64,000 nt of DNA, from contig JACPYX010000008.1 of the NCBI GenBank assembly GCA_016195815.1, positions 1 through 64,000 of the forward strand, in the 5' to 3' direction. The position numbers were made by a program, and so were the translations under genes. Of the stretch, positions 35,696 to 44,813 are shown piece after piece. How positions within the stretch are numbered: the stretch's first letter is position 1; every line of letters starts with the position of its first letter. The notes beneath the pieces are model-generated. The model was not told the DNA's origin. It made no database searches and saw only the letters and a list, made by a program, of their open reading frames with translations. The DNA is from Chloroflexota bacterium. Its GTDB lineage: Bacteria; Chloroflexota; Anaerolineae; Anaerolineales; Villigracilaceae.

Positions 35696-37189
35696 TCATA
35701 GCTGAATCTGAAAATCATCCAGAATTCGTTGCGCAGATAAACGGCCGGAAACCATGGCGGTGGGCATGCCCGTGCCGGGATGCGTACTTGCGCCTGTGAA
35801 ATATAGATTGTGATAGCGCGAATGCCGGTTGTGCGGACGGAAATAACCCAGTTGGGTCAGGTTATGACACAAACCATGTGTGGAGCCTTTCATCAAGTTG
35901 TAACGCTTGCGCCACGATAATGGCGTGAACGCGATCTCGAACTTAATGTGCGATTCCAGATCAGCGATCCCCAGAGTTGCCAATCGGCGAAAGACCTGTC
36001 TTCGCGCTTCATCGCGAAGTTCGGTCCAATCCTGTTCCACGTTTTCGCTCATGTGACCGACGGGGACGATCGCGATCAAGGTGTCTTGTCCGCGCGGGGA
36101 CATGGCTGGGTCAAGTCGTGATGGGGCGTGGATATAAAGACAGGGATTGGCAGGCAGGCTCAAGTCACGAATGATGCGCTCGAAGTTTTCGCGGTAGTCG
36201 TCTGCAAGGAAAAGCGTATGAGGGCCAAGTGTCTCGTACGTCTTATCCAATCCCCAGAAGAAGCTGATGACTGAACATGAAAAGCGTTTGCGGGTCAATG
36301 AATTGGCAAGGTCGTCATCGGGCAATAAATCCTTGTAAACATAAGGCAGATCGGCATTGGCAAGCACTGCGTCCGCTTCGAGCCGCTGACCATTTCCAAG
36401 GATGATGCCGCGAGCATAAGTCGAATTCGCGTCAATTTGTTGAACGGCTGTATCAAAGATAAATTCCACGCCTGCTTTGCGCGCCAAATCCATGAGCGCT
36501 TCAACAATGCTGTACATGCCGCCGCGTGGATAGTACACACCATGAGCCAGCTCCGTATAAGGCATCATCGAGAAAGTGGCGGGCGCCTCAAATGGACTCA
36601 GGCCCATATACACATCCTGAAACGTGAAAGCTGCCTTGAGGCGCGGATCATCAAAGTAAGCCGACATATTGCCATAGTGATTGACGAGCGGTTTCAATTG
36701 ATAAAGAAGGGGAATATTTTCAAGGGCAAAAAATTCGGAGAGTTTGCGGAAATCACGATTGACAAGTTTCTCGATGCCAAGGCGATAATGGCGATGACCT
36801 TCATTCATATACTGCAGGAAACCTTGAAAACTTCCCGGCTCAAAGGCTTCAAGCTGCTCCTGCATGGATTTCATGTCCGATGTAAGTGAAAGTTGACTGC
36901 CATTATCAAAAACAAGGCGATAGGTTGGGTCAACGGGTTGCAAATCGAGCCTTTCGCGCATGGTGATTCCCAAGGCGCGGAACTCTGCTTCGTATAAAAG
37001 CGGCATAACCAGTAAAGTGGGTCCCGTATCGAAATGATGGCCCGCGCGGCTGATGCGGTCGCAACGGCCGCCTGCGTGCGAATTTTTCTCGACGATGATT
37101 ACTTTGATTCCGCGCTGGGCAAGATGTGTAGCGGCGGTAATTCCGCCAATGCCTGCGCCAATCACAACCACAGATTTAGATTTCATCAT
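35696..37189 (-). CDS. crtI: Phytoene desaturase family oxidoreductase
   Basis: VVVIGAGIGGITAATHLAQRGIKVIIVEKNSHAGGRC...FTGASTHPGTGMPTAMVSGRL. Confidence 0.92.
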   Translation of the reverse strand: MMKSKSVVVIGAGIGGITAATHLAQRGIKVIIVEKNSHAGGRCDRISRAGHHFDTGPTLLVMPLLYEAEFRALGITMRERLDLQPVDPTYRLVFDNGSQLSLTSDMKSMQEQLEAFEPGSFQGFLQYMNEGHRHYRLGIEKLVNRDFRKLSEFFALENIPLLYQLKPLVNHYGNMSAYFDDPRLKAAFTFQDVYMGLSPFEAPATFSMMPYTELAHGVYYPRGGMYSIVEALMDLARKAGVEFIFDTAVQQIDANSTYARGIILGNGQRLEADAVLANADLPYVYKDLLPDDDLANSLTRKRFSCSVISFFWGLDKTYETLGPHTLFLADDYRENFERIIRDLSLPANPCLYIHAPSRLDPAMSPRGQDTLIAIVPVGHMSENVEQDWTELRDEARRQVFRRLATLGIADLESHIKFEIAFTPLSWRKRYNLMKGSTHGLCHNLTQLGYFRPHNRHSRYHNLYFTGASTHPGTGMPTAMVSGRLSAQRILDDFQIQL

Positions 37190-38124
37190 TGCCTCGATGA
37201 ACGCTGGCGAACTGGCACAGGTTCGAGCGCAGGCTGCGTGTCATGACGAATGAAGAGCAACGGAAATATTGATCCGCCAGTCCGTATCATTGCGCCCAAT
37301 CCTTTGCGCTCCGGATAGGCTGCGCGCAAAAAATATTCTTCGCGCTCAATCAAGTCAAGCACACATTCAAAACGAGCTGCATACGCAAAACCCGCAAGCC
37401 TGCAGCGCAGGTTTTCTACTCGATTCAAATATTCCCTGCCCGCGGTGAAATACGTCCGCGCCAACTGTACCCTACTCCGCACCCATGTGCGATATGCGCC
37501 ACTTTGTACATCCTGCGGAGTGATGTGATTCGCATCGAGCACTTCGCGCGGGATATTGTAGTATCCGGCTTGAATATCGTCGAACGTATCGCGCAACATG
37601 TGCGTGATATGCGCGGCGGTCACCGCCAGATAGCGCGCGTCATCATGTGGCGAGTAACAGCCATGGCCGATGAAATAATGCATGGCTTCCGTCACTGCGC
37701 TTGCAAGCAGGCGTGTATATTCGTTTAGTTCATTTTGCGAAATCAGCCTGCCGCGGCGCTTGGCATCGAAAACCATCACCGCCATCATATTTCGGAGATA
37801 GAACTGCAAACCGCTATTCCTCTCCACATCGCTTCGGATCAGTTCGATCAACATCTGTTCTTCGATGGCTGGATCAGGCGCAGATTCTCCGCGATAACAA
37901 CCATCCAGAAGTGACATCTGCCGATCAATAAAAACGCTTCTTTCGAAGCCCGAACCGGCTCCTGTGTCGAGAACATCGTCCACCCAACGGAAATAAGCAT
38001 AAGCGCGGTACGCCTCCGCAATTCGTTCGCGGTCTGCCAGAAAACGGATCGTATAATATGTCTGTTTGCTGGCGGCTTTGGTAATGGAGGAAGCAAGCCC
38101 AGAACGCAATCTCGTATTGTTCAT
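37186..38124 (-). CDS. crtB: Phytoene/squalene synthase family protein
   Basis: AYAYFRWVDDVLDTGAG; ITHMLRDTFDDIQAGYYNIPREVL. Confidence 0.9.
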   Translation of the reverse strand: MNNTRLRSGLASSITKAASKQTYYTIRFLADRERIAEAYRAYAYFRWVDDVLDTGAGSGFERSVFIDRQMSLLDGCYRGESAPDPAIEEQMLIELIRSDVERNSGLQFYLRNMMAVMVFDAKRRGRLISQNELNEYTRLLASAVTEAMHYFIGHGCYSPHDDARYLAVTAAHITHMLRDTFDDIQAGYYNIPREVLDANHITPQDVQSGAYRTWVRSRVQLARTYFTAGREYLNRVENLRCRLAGFAYAARFECVLDLIEREEYFLRAAYPERKGLGAMIRTGGSIFPLLFIRHDTQPALEPVPVRQRSSRQ

Positions 38125-38610
38125 CGCCTATATTTACGCAGAAGAATTGGTTTTGTTTCTTTTATCTGTGATACAGCAGAGGTCTTTATTGTTACCCGAT
38201 AAAATTCATCTCAATAGGAGTTGATGTTTTCCCGGCACCTTCACCCACTTTGCGCGCAAAATAAAAGCTCAAGTCAAGAGCCGCATTCAAACTATGCCTG
38301 ATTAAGGGCAGCTTGTATTTGACAACAAGAATTTAAACGAACAATAGCCCCGATTAAAGATCAATTGACTCAATTACACAAATAGGGACATGATATAGAT
38401 CGCGCTTTTTATTTTATGCACGAATACCTGGGGCATGAAGTTGAAGGCTTTTTTTCTCAGCGTATTTTGCGGGCATCGCGGTTAGTTTTTAAAATTCCCC
38501 TGCTCACAAAACCACAATTTGTGGCGCTCGTGGTATAGATTCAATTTTCAAAGGCAAAATGAAAAGTATCAATCTCCGGCACGAATCGACATTAAAAAAA
38601 GTGCCTTTTA

Positions 38611-38683
38611 TGGGCCCGGCAGGATTCGAACCTGCGACCAAGCGATTATGAGTCGCCTGCGCTAACCGCTGCGCCACGAGCCC
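38611..38683 (-). tRNA. tRNA with CAT anticodon, probably tRNA-Ile2 rather than Met
   Basis: GGGCTCGTGGCGCAGCGGTTAGCGCAGGCGACTCATAATCGCTTGGTCGCAGGTTCGAATCCTGCCGGGCCCA folds as cloverleaf. Confidence 0.88.
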
Positions 38684-38759
38684 GTCCTTTCAATACTCAG
38701 TGATCAGCACCAGCTAACGTAACCGATCATTGATAACTGCTTGCCGATCACTGAACCAG

Positions 38760-38831
38760 AGCGGGAGACGGGATTCGAACCCGCGAATATCAGCTTGGAA
38801 GGCTGATGCCTTACCACTTGGCGACTCCCGC
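38760..38831 (-). tRNA. tRNA-Gly(TCC)
   Basis: GCGGGAGTCGCCAAGTGGTAAGGCATCAGCCTTCCAAGCTGATATTCGCGGGTTCGAATCCCGTCTCCCGCT. Confidence 0.93.
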
Positions 38832-38920
38832 AATTTATTGATTTTACCGTGAGCAATGCAGGCGGTCAAGCATAGCCTTGACCTGACCCTGATTCTGCAT
38901 TAAAATCCCGTCTCGCTAAT

Positions 38921-38994
38921 GCCCTCGTAGCTCAGTGGATTAGAGCGCTTGCTTGCGGAGCAATAGGTCGCGTGTTCGAGTCGCGCCGAGGGCG
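38921..38994 (+). tRNA. tRNA-Arg(GCG), CCA encoded
   Basis: gccctcgtagctcagtggattagagcgcttgcttgcggagcaataggtcgcgtgttcgagtcgcgccgagggcg then cca. Confidence 0.87.
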
Positions 38995-39038
38995 CCATCA
39001 CAGAAGCGGGATGCCCCGCTTCTTTTATTTTCACAATC

Positions 39039-39842
39039 ATGAAAACCACACAAATCCTTTTAACCAATGACGACGGAATCCGCTCGCCCGGATTATGGGC
39101 TGCGGCCAGCGCCCTCGCCTCCCTCGGACATGTAACGGTTGCGGCCCCGAAAGAACAATCCTCTGGAATGGGCCGCAGTCTGCCAAGCACATCGAGCGGC
39201 ATCATCCACGAGGAACAACTTCAAATTAACGGCCAAATTTGGACCGTCTACGCAATAAGCGGCTCTCCCGCTCAGGCCGTCCTGCACGGCATACTTGACA
39301 TCATGCCGCATAAGCCCGATCTGGTAGTCTCTGGCATCAACTATGGTGAAAACCTCGGTCTCGGCATTACCGTCTCAGGGACGGTTGGCGCCGCAATGGA
39401 GGCCGCTTCAGAAGGATGTCCCGCGCTGGCAGTATCGCTCGAAGCCCATCAACAATATCATCTCTCCTACTCAACGGAAATTGATTTTTCCGCCGCAGCA
39501 CATTTCACTGCGGTTTTCGCGCGCATACTGCTCGAAAAGCAAATGCCCAATGATGTTCACTTGCTCAACGTGAACATTCCATCTGGCGCCGCGCAACAAA
39601 CATTATGGCAGGTTACACGGCTGGCGCGTCAGCGATATTATGATCCTGTTGCGGCAACCCGTTCTTCATGGAAGGAGGTCGGCCCAGTATCTTACAAAGA
39701 AGCCGCTATTTTAGACAAGGAAGCCGACAATAGCGATGTGGTTGTGTTGCGAAAAAAACATTTGGTATCGGCAACACCCATCAGCCTGGATATGACCTCC
39801 CGGGTGGAATTGGAAGACCTGGAAAAGCAATTGCGGAGATAA
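39039..39842 (+). CDS. surE: 5'/3'-nucleotidase SurE
   Basis: ILLTNDDGIRSPGLWAAASAL...VVSGINYGENLGLGITVSGTVGAAMEAA. Confidence 0.95.
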   Translation: MKTTQILLTNDDGIRSPGLWAAASALASLGHVTVAAPKEQSSGMGRSLPSTSSGIIHEEQLQINGQIWTVYAISGSPAQAVLHGILDIMPHKPDLVVSGINYGENLGLGITVSGTVGAAMEAASEGCPALAVSLEAHQQYHLSYSTEIDFSAAAHFTAVFARILLEKQMPNDVHLLNVNIPSGAAQQTLWQVTRLARQRYYDPVAATRSSWKEVGPVSYKEAAILDKEADNSDVVVLRKKHLVSATPISLDMTSRVELEDLEKQLRR

Positions 39843-39860
39843 AGCCGATTGAACGGAATC

Positions 39861-39888
39861 AAAAACGGGTCCCGAAAGACCCGTTTTT
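39861..39888. terminator. Bidirectional terminator between surE and trxA
   Basis: aaaaacgggtc-ccgaaa-gacccgttttt. Confidence 0.85.
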
Positions 39889-39892
39889 ACTT

Positions 39893-40216
39893 CTAGATGT
39901 GTGGATTTACTTTCGCGATCAATTTATCTTTTGGCTGGTAGCCGGTCACGCGTTCCTTGACCTCACCGGCTTTGAAAAGCATCAGCGTTGGGATTCCAAG
40001 TACACCGTATTGCATGAGGACGTCCGGGTTTTCATCTGCATCGAGTTTGACGACTTTAACTTTGCCATCCCATTCCTGCGCGAGTTGCTTGACGATGGGA
40101 TCAATCATTCTACAGGGCTGGCACCATGTAGCGGTAAAATCCACCAGCACGGGTTTGTCCGCGTTCAAGACTTCACTTTGAAAATCAGATTCGGTTACAT
40201 ATTGAACTTCAGTCAT
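39893..40216 (-). CDS. trxA: Thioredoxin
   Basis: VLVDFTATWCQPCRMIDPIV; CxPC active site; start corrected to 40216. Confidence 0.95.
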   Translation of the reverse strand: MTEVQYVTESDFQSEVLNADKPVLVDFTATWCQPCRMIDPIVKQLAQEWDGKVKVVKLDADENPDVLMQYGVLGIPTLMLFKAGEVKERVTGYQPKDKLIAKVNPHI

Positions 40217-40316
40217 TTTGCCTCCGGCATTTTGATGCATTGACTTTTGCAGATATTACGTTGACGTCTCTACTTTGGCATGATAGAATGCAGTCCGCTT
40301 TACCTGCTGGATATAT

Positions 40317-40388
40317 GGGCGCGTAGCTCAATGGCAGAGCAGTGGCCTTTTAAGCCATTGGTTGAGAGTTCGAGTCTCTCCGCGCTCA
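40317..40388 (+). tRNA. tRNA-Lys(TTT)
   Basis: gggcgcgtagctcaatggcagagcagtggccttttaagccattggttgagagttcgagtctctccgcgctca. Confidence 0.92.
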
Positions 40389-40398
40389 CAGTTTTATC

Positions 40399-40421
40399 AA
40401 CCGCCCACAAGGCGGTTTTTG
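40399..40421 (+). terminator. Terminator downstream of tRNA-Lys
   Basis: aaccgcc-cacaa-ggcggtttttg. Confidence 0.7.
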
Positions 40422-40497
40422 TTTGAATGCAAACCGTTTTTGCCTGCCGATCAACTTGTTCAAGTATAAAGTGTCAGGTCGTTAATAATAAAAAAAT

Positions 40498-41670
40498 ATG
40501 AAAGAAGATATAACACAAAAGGATGTACTCATCCTCGGCGGCGGACCCGGCGGCCTCTCGACCGCGCTTCACCTCGCAAAGTTTTATCCGCATCTCACGC
40601 ACCGCATCCTGATCCTCGAAAAGGAGCATTATCCGCGCCCGAAACTTTGCGCGGGCGGACTGGTCGCGGACGCCGAAGTGATTCTGCAACGACTCGGCCT
40701 CGACGCCGGCGAAGTCCCACACGTGGACGCCTCCGCCGCGCATCTTGATTTCGCTGGCAAAGGACTCGCAGTCAGCATCCCGAACGCGCACACGATACGC
40801 GTTGTCCGCCGCGATGAGTTTGATCATTGGCTGGCACAGAAGACAAGAGAAAATGGAATAGAGATCAGGGAAGGAATTACTGTAAAAAAAGTCACTCCCG
40901 AAAAAGACGGCGTGACCGTCGAAACCGATCAGGGAATTTTTTCGGCGCAAGTTGTCGTTGGCGCGGACGGCTCGAACGGTATCACGCGTCGGTGTATTCT
41001 GCCCAATGCGCCTGTCCACACCGCGCGCGTGTTGGAAGTTTTAACTCCCATCCGACCCTTCCCCAAATCCGTTGGATTTGAGGAAGGTCGGGAAGGTATC
41101 GCCTTCTTCGATTTCTTCCCCGTCCCGGATGGCATCGCGGGCTATGTGTGGGATTTCCCAACGCAGGTCAAAGGCGAGCCGATGAGATGCTGGGGAATCT
41201 ACGATACGAATATTCTTGCCGGGCATCAACGTCCGCAGTTGAAAAGTCCGCTGGCAGAAGAGATGATGCGCCACGGCTTCAACCTCGATGATTATCAAAT
41301 CAAAGGCCATCCCATCCGCTGGTTCAGCCCGAAGAATCAAATGTGTGTGCCGCGCGTTTTATTGGTGGGCGACGCGGTCGGCGCGGACGCGATCTTCGGC
41401 GAGGGCATCAGCATCGCGCTGGGATACGGCGCAGTGGCGGCGCGCGAAATCGGCGAGTCGTTTCAGCGCGGCGAATTTTCATTTAGCGGCTACCGCTCGC
41501 GGATCGTCCGAAGCGCACTCGGTCAAACATTGATCGTTCGCTGGCTCATCGCTAAAATCTTATACCATCTACGCTGGCGCTGGTTTCAAAAATTCTTCTG
41601 GAGATATTTCAAGCCCGTCATTCTGGCCGCGGCCTGGGTTTTTGTTTTGAATTGGGGAAAACGATTGTAG
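40498..41670 (+). CDS. Geranylgeranyl-reductase-family FAD-dependent oxidoreductase
   Basis: DVLILGGGPGGLSTALHLAKF...PRPKLCAGGLV...VLLVGDAVGADAIFGEGISIALGYG. Confidence 0.9.
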   Translation: MKEDITQKDVLILGGGPGGLSTALHLAKFYPHLTHRILILEKEHYPRPKLCAGGLVADAEVILQRLGLDAGEVPHVDASAAHLDFAGKGLAVSIPNAHTIRVVRRDEFDHWLAQKTRENGIEIREGITVKKVTPEKDGVTVETDQGIFSAQVVVGADGSNGITRRCILPNAPVHTARVLEVLTPIRPFPKSVGFEEGREGIAFFDFFPVPDGIAGYVWDFPTQVKGEPMRCWGIYDTNILAGHQRPQLKSPLAEEMMRHGFNLDDYQIKGHPIRWFSPKNQMCVPRVLLVGDAVGADAIFGEGISIALGYGAVAAREIGESFQRGEFSFSGYRSRIVRSALGQTLIVRWLIAKILYHLRWRWFQKFFWRYFKPVILAAAWVFVLNWGKRL

Positions 41671-41690
41671 GGCGAGCCAGTGGTTCGCAT

Positions 41691-42452
41691 CTACGACCTG
41701 ACGCGCTTGATGAAGCCGGGCGTGTTCAACTCGCGTTCAAGCAGATAAGTGAAATAGCCCTGCATGAGACTTTCCGTCTCTTTCTGGACCTCGAGGCTGG
41801 GCCGCGCACGAGAGGCCTCTGCATAGCTCGAGCGTTGGAAGTGACGCAGGTATTTGAGCGCATCCACGGAAATATTTTTCAAATTTGGCAGACCTACTCC
41901 ACAGTTTGGGTCAATGACTCCGCCCGCGCTGAATGAGAAGTATTGATCCTCGGCGGCGATCTCGCGTCCGCAGTTGGCGCACTCGAAGAGTTGCGGGCGG
42001 AATCCCAAATAATCGAGCAGGCGCATTTCAAAATAACGGATGCAAATCCACGCGTCCGTTTTTGATGCGAGGCGCGCAAGCGTTTCGGTCAAGAGTCGAA
42101 AGATCGAAATATTCTCCGCATCGTCTTCATATGTGAAGCGGTCGAGCAATTCAAGGACGTAGGATGCTTGTCCGGTGAGGATCAAATCCTCGTGCAGTGG
42201 CAAATACGCATCAATCGTATCGGCTTGTGTGACGATGAACAGGTCGCGGCCTTTCGCCAGTTGAAGTTTGACGTGCGTGAACGGTTCGAGATGCCCGGCC
42301 TTGCGCGAAGTGACTTTGCGCGCACCTTTGACGATGGCGCGCGTTTTGCCAAGCTGGCGCGTGTACAGGGTCAACAAACGGTCGGCCTCGCCATAATCGG
42401 CATGGCGCAGGACGACGGCTTCGGCGCGCAGAGAATGGAAGGTATCGCGCAT
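41691..42452 (-). CDS. recO: DNA repair protein RecO
   Basis: RAEAVVLRHADYGEADRLLTLYTRQLGKTRAIVKGARK; CANCG. Confidence 0.92.
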   Translation of the reverse strand: MRDTFHSLRAEAVVLRHADYGEADRLLTLYTRQLGKTRAIVKGARKVTSRKAGHLEPFTHVKLQLAKGRDLFIVTQADTIDAYLPLHEDLILTGQASYVLELLDRFTYEDDAENISIFRLLTETLARLASKTDAWICIRYFEMRLLDYLGFRPQLFECANCGREIAAEDQYFSFSAGGVIDPNCGVGLPNLKNISVDALKYLRHFQRSSYAEASRARPSLEVQKETESLMQGYFTYLLERELNTPGFIKRVRS

Positions 42453-42782
42453 TTACAAAGTTTGGACGTAAGAGCGAATCAAGAGAAGGCTGACGATCAG
42501 CGGCAATGCAAATGCGCCCAGATGAATGAGCCAAAGAGCGAAGCCAATATTCGTAACGGTGGTTGTATTCGGAATGGTCCACGCCACGGCAAGATAAATG
42601 AAACTGGAAACCAGAAGAACCACTCCCGCGAACCGGTTGGCCGGATACCAAATCTCATCGCTGGAAAGAGTCTTCGGAGTGCGGACACCATAAATGGACT
42701 GGCGCGGAATCCAGCCGAAGATCAGCGGAAGGGAAAACAGGGCGATCAAAGCGGACGGAATAAAGAATGGTTGGCCGAACAT
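42453..42782 (-). CDS. SdpI-family membrane protein
   Basis: PRQSIYGVRTPKTLSSDEIWYPANRFAG then TM helices. Confidence 0.8.
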   Translation of the reverse strand: MFGQPFFIPSALIALFSLPLIFGWIPRQSIYGVRTPKTLSSDEIWYPANRFAGVVLLVSSFIYLAVAWTIPNTTTVTNIGFALWLIHLGAFALPLIVSLLLIRSYVQTL

Positions 42783-42797
42783 TTTGCGCTCCTAAAC

Positions 42798-43205
42798 TTA
42801 TCGCGAGAGTTTTTCAGAAGTAAACGCGCCCGGCAACAACTCGGCCACTGTCATTTTTTGGATCAGCTTTTCTTTTCCGTCCGCGATCAGGACGATGGCG
42901 TCCAACCCAAACTCGGCCAGCACCTGACGACATGAGCCGCACGGAGAACCGCCATTATCGGTGACAAGTGCAATGACTTCGAACTCGCGCTCGCCATCTG
43001 AAACTGCTTTAAAAACAGCCACGCGCTCGGCGCACATCGTCGCCGGATAGGCGGCATTTTCAATGTTGACACCGGTATAAACGCGGCCAGTCTTCGTACG
43101 GAGCGCGGCCCCGACCGCATAATTGGAATAGGGCGCATAGGCGCGGCGGCGCGCTTCGTTGGCAAGATTGATCAGTTGTTTATAGTCTTCAGTGAGTTGA
43201 GTCAT
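42798..43205 (-). CDS. cdd: Cytidine deaminase
   Basis: YAPYSNYAVGAALRT, NIENAAYPATMCAERVA, SPCGSCRQVLAEF; start corrected to 43205. Confidence 0.93.
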   Translation of the reverse strand: MTQLTEDYKQLINLANEARRRAYAPYSNYAVGAALRTKTGRVYTGVNIENAAYPATMCAERVAVFKAVSDGEREFEVIALVTDNGGSPCGSCRQVLAEFGLDAIVLIADGKEKLIQKMTVAELLPGAFTSEKLSR

Positions 43206-43256
43206 ACAAAGCCTTTCGTTTCCAAGTATGCCGGCAGATATCGTACTCAAAGAATA

Positions 43257-44636
43257 TTATGCAGGTTTTTTTCTGTCAATTTTCCTGATGGCGCGCGCCG
43301 GCATTCCAACAACCAACGTATCTTCGGCGACGTTCTTCGTTACCACCGCGCCCGCGCCGGTCTTTGCTCCGTTGCCGATTTTCAGCGGCGCGACCAGCAT
43401 CGTATCCGAGCCGATGAACACGTCTGCGCCGATCTCGGTCGGATGCTTCTTTTCACCGTCGAAGTTGCAAGTGATGGTTCCCGCGCCAATGTTGGTGTTT
43501 GGGCCGATCTGCGCGTTGCCGATGTACGAGAAGTGTCCCATCTTCACGTCATCGGCAAGATAAGAGTCTTTAACTTCGCCGAAGTTGCCCATGTGAACGC
43601 GCTTGCCCAGATGCGCGCCTTTCCGCAGGCGGGCGAACGGACCCATGTCCACGCCATCTTCAACGACCGCGCCTTCCAGCACGGAAGCGAAAATCTTGCA
43701 GTCATTTCCAATGGTCGTATCGCGGATGATCGCATTCGGCCCGATGGCGTTCCGTTCGCCGATAATCGTCTCGCCATGAATGTATGTGTTCGGCATGATG
43801 ACGCTATCTTTGCCAATCATCACGCCTGTTTCGATGTACGTCGAAGCGGGATCGGTCATCGTCACACCGTTCAACATGTGTTCAAGGTTGAGGCGGGCGC
43901 GCATGGCGGCTTCGGCCTCGGCGAGATGGACGCGCGTGTTGATTCCAATTGTTTCGATCAAGTCATCGTGGAGGACGGCTTGAACGGGCATATTTTCTTT
44001 TACCGCGAGTTCGACGACATTCGTTAAATAATATTCACCTTTTTGCGGATTCTTCTGAATGCGATGCAAAGCAGGCCACAACCAATCTGCAGTGAAGCAA
44101 TATGCGCCGACGTTCAATTCTTTGATCTCGCGTTGTTCGGGCGTGGCGACATATTCTTCGACGATGGCAGACACCGTCCCGTTCGCGTTGCGCACGATCC
44201 GCCCGAAGCCGCGCGGATCGTCTGCGATAACGGTCAACAAAGTCAAAGGTCCGGGATTGAGGCGTTGAGTCTCGACCAGCCGTTGAAAGGTCTCGCCACG
44301 CAGAAGCGGCATGTCCGCATATGTCACAATGACGTAATCCGCTTTGCCTTTGACGAGAGACTCGGCCTGCAGTGCGGCGTGCGCGGTTCCCAACTGCGGC
44401 TCTTGCACGACACAATCAGCGGACTCCGCTAAAAAGGCTTTGACCTGTTCCGCGCCGTGTCCCACCACCACAACCGGTTTCCCGGCGGCCGCGTGTTTCA
44501 AAGATTCGATCACATGCCAGATCATTGGCCTGCCACACAGCGGGTGCAAAACTTTGGGCAGATCTGATTTCATGCGCGTGCCCTGGCCGGCGGCCAGCAA
44601 TACAGCGGTTGTTTTCATAGACGACTCCTGAATCAT
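43257..44636 (-). CDS. glmU: Bifunctional UDP-GlcNAc pyrophosphorylase / GlcN-1-P acetyltransferase
   Basis: VLLAAGQGTRMKSDLPKVLHPLCGRPMIWHV plus left-handed beta-helix hexapeptides. Confidence 0.95.
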   Translation of the reverse strand: MIQESSMKTTAVLLAAGQGTRMKSDLPKVLHPLCGRPMIWHVIESLKHAAAGKPVVVVGHGAEQVKAFLAESADCVVQEPQLGTAHAALQAESLVKGKADYVIVTYADMPLLRGETFQRLVETQRLNPGPLTLLTVIADDPRGFGRIVRNANGTVSAIVEEYVATPEQREIKELNVGAYCFTADWLWPALHRIQKNPQKGEYYLTNVVELAVKENMPVQAVLHDDLIETIGINTRVHLAEAEAAMRARLNLEHMLNGVTMTDPASTYIETGVMIGKDSVIMPNTYIHGETIIGERNAIGPNAIIRDTTIGNDCKIFASVLEGAVVEDGVDMGPFARLRKGAHLGKRVHMGNFGEVKDSYLADDVKMGHFSYIGNAQIGPNTNIGAGTITCNFDGEKKHPTEIGADVFIGSDTMLVAPLKIGNGAKTGAGAVVTKNVAEDTLVVGMPARAIRKIDRKKPA

Positions 44637-44718
44637 ACAACGATGGAGAACAAAAAAGACGAACTTGCGCCGTATGCGAAGCCCGTCTTAGTTGGTCAGC
44701 CCGCGAAGCGGGAGGAGG

Positions 44719-44789
44719 CTGGGGCGCCTGGATTCGAACCAAGATTCACAGATTCAAAGTCTGGTGTGCTGCCGTTGCACCACGCCCCA
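44719..44789 (-). tRNA. tRNA-Gln(TTG)
   Basis: TGGGGCGTGGTGCAACGGCAGCACACCAGACTTTGAATCTGTGAATCTTGGTTCGAATCCAGGCGCCCCAG. Confidence 0.92.
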
Positions 44790-44813
44790 GAGCGCCGCAA
44801 ATTGTATCATAAT

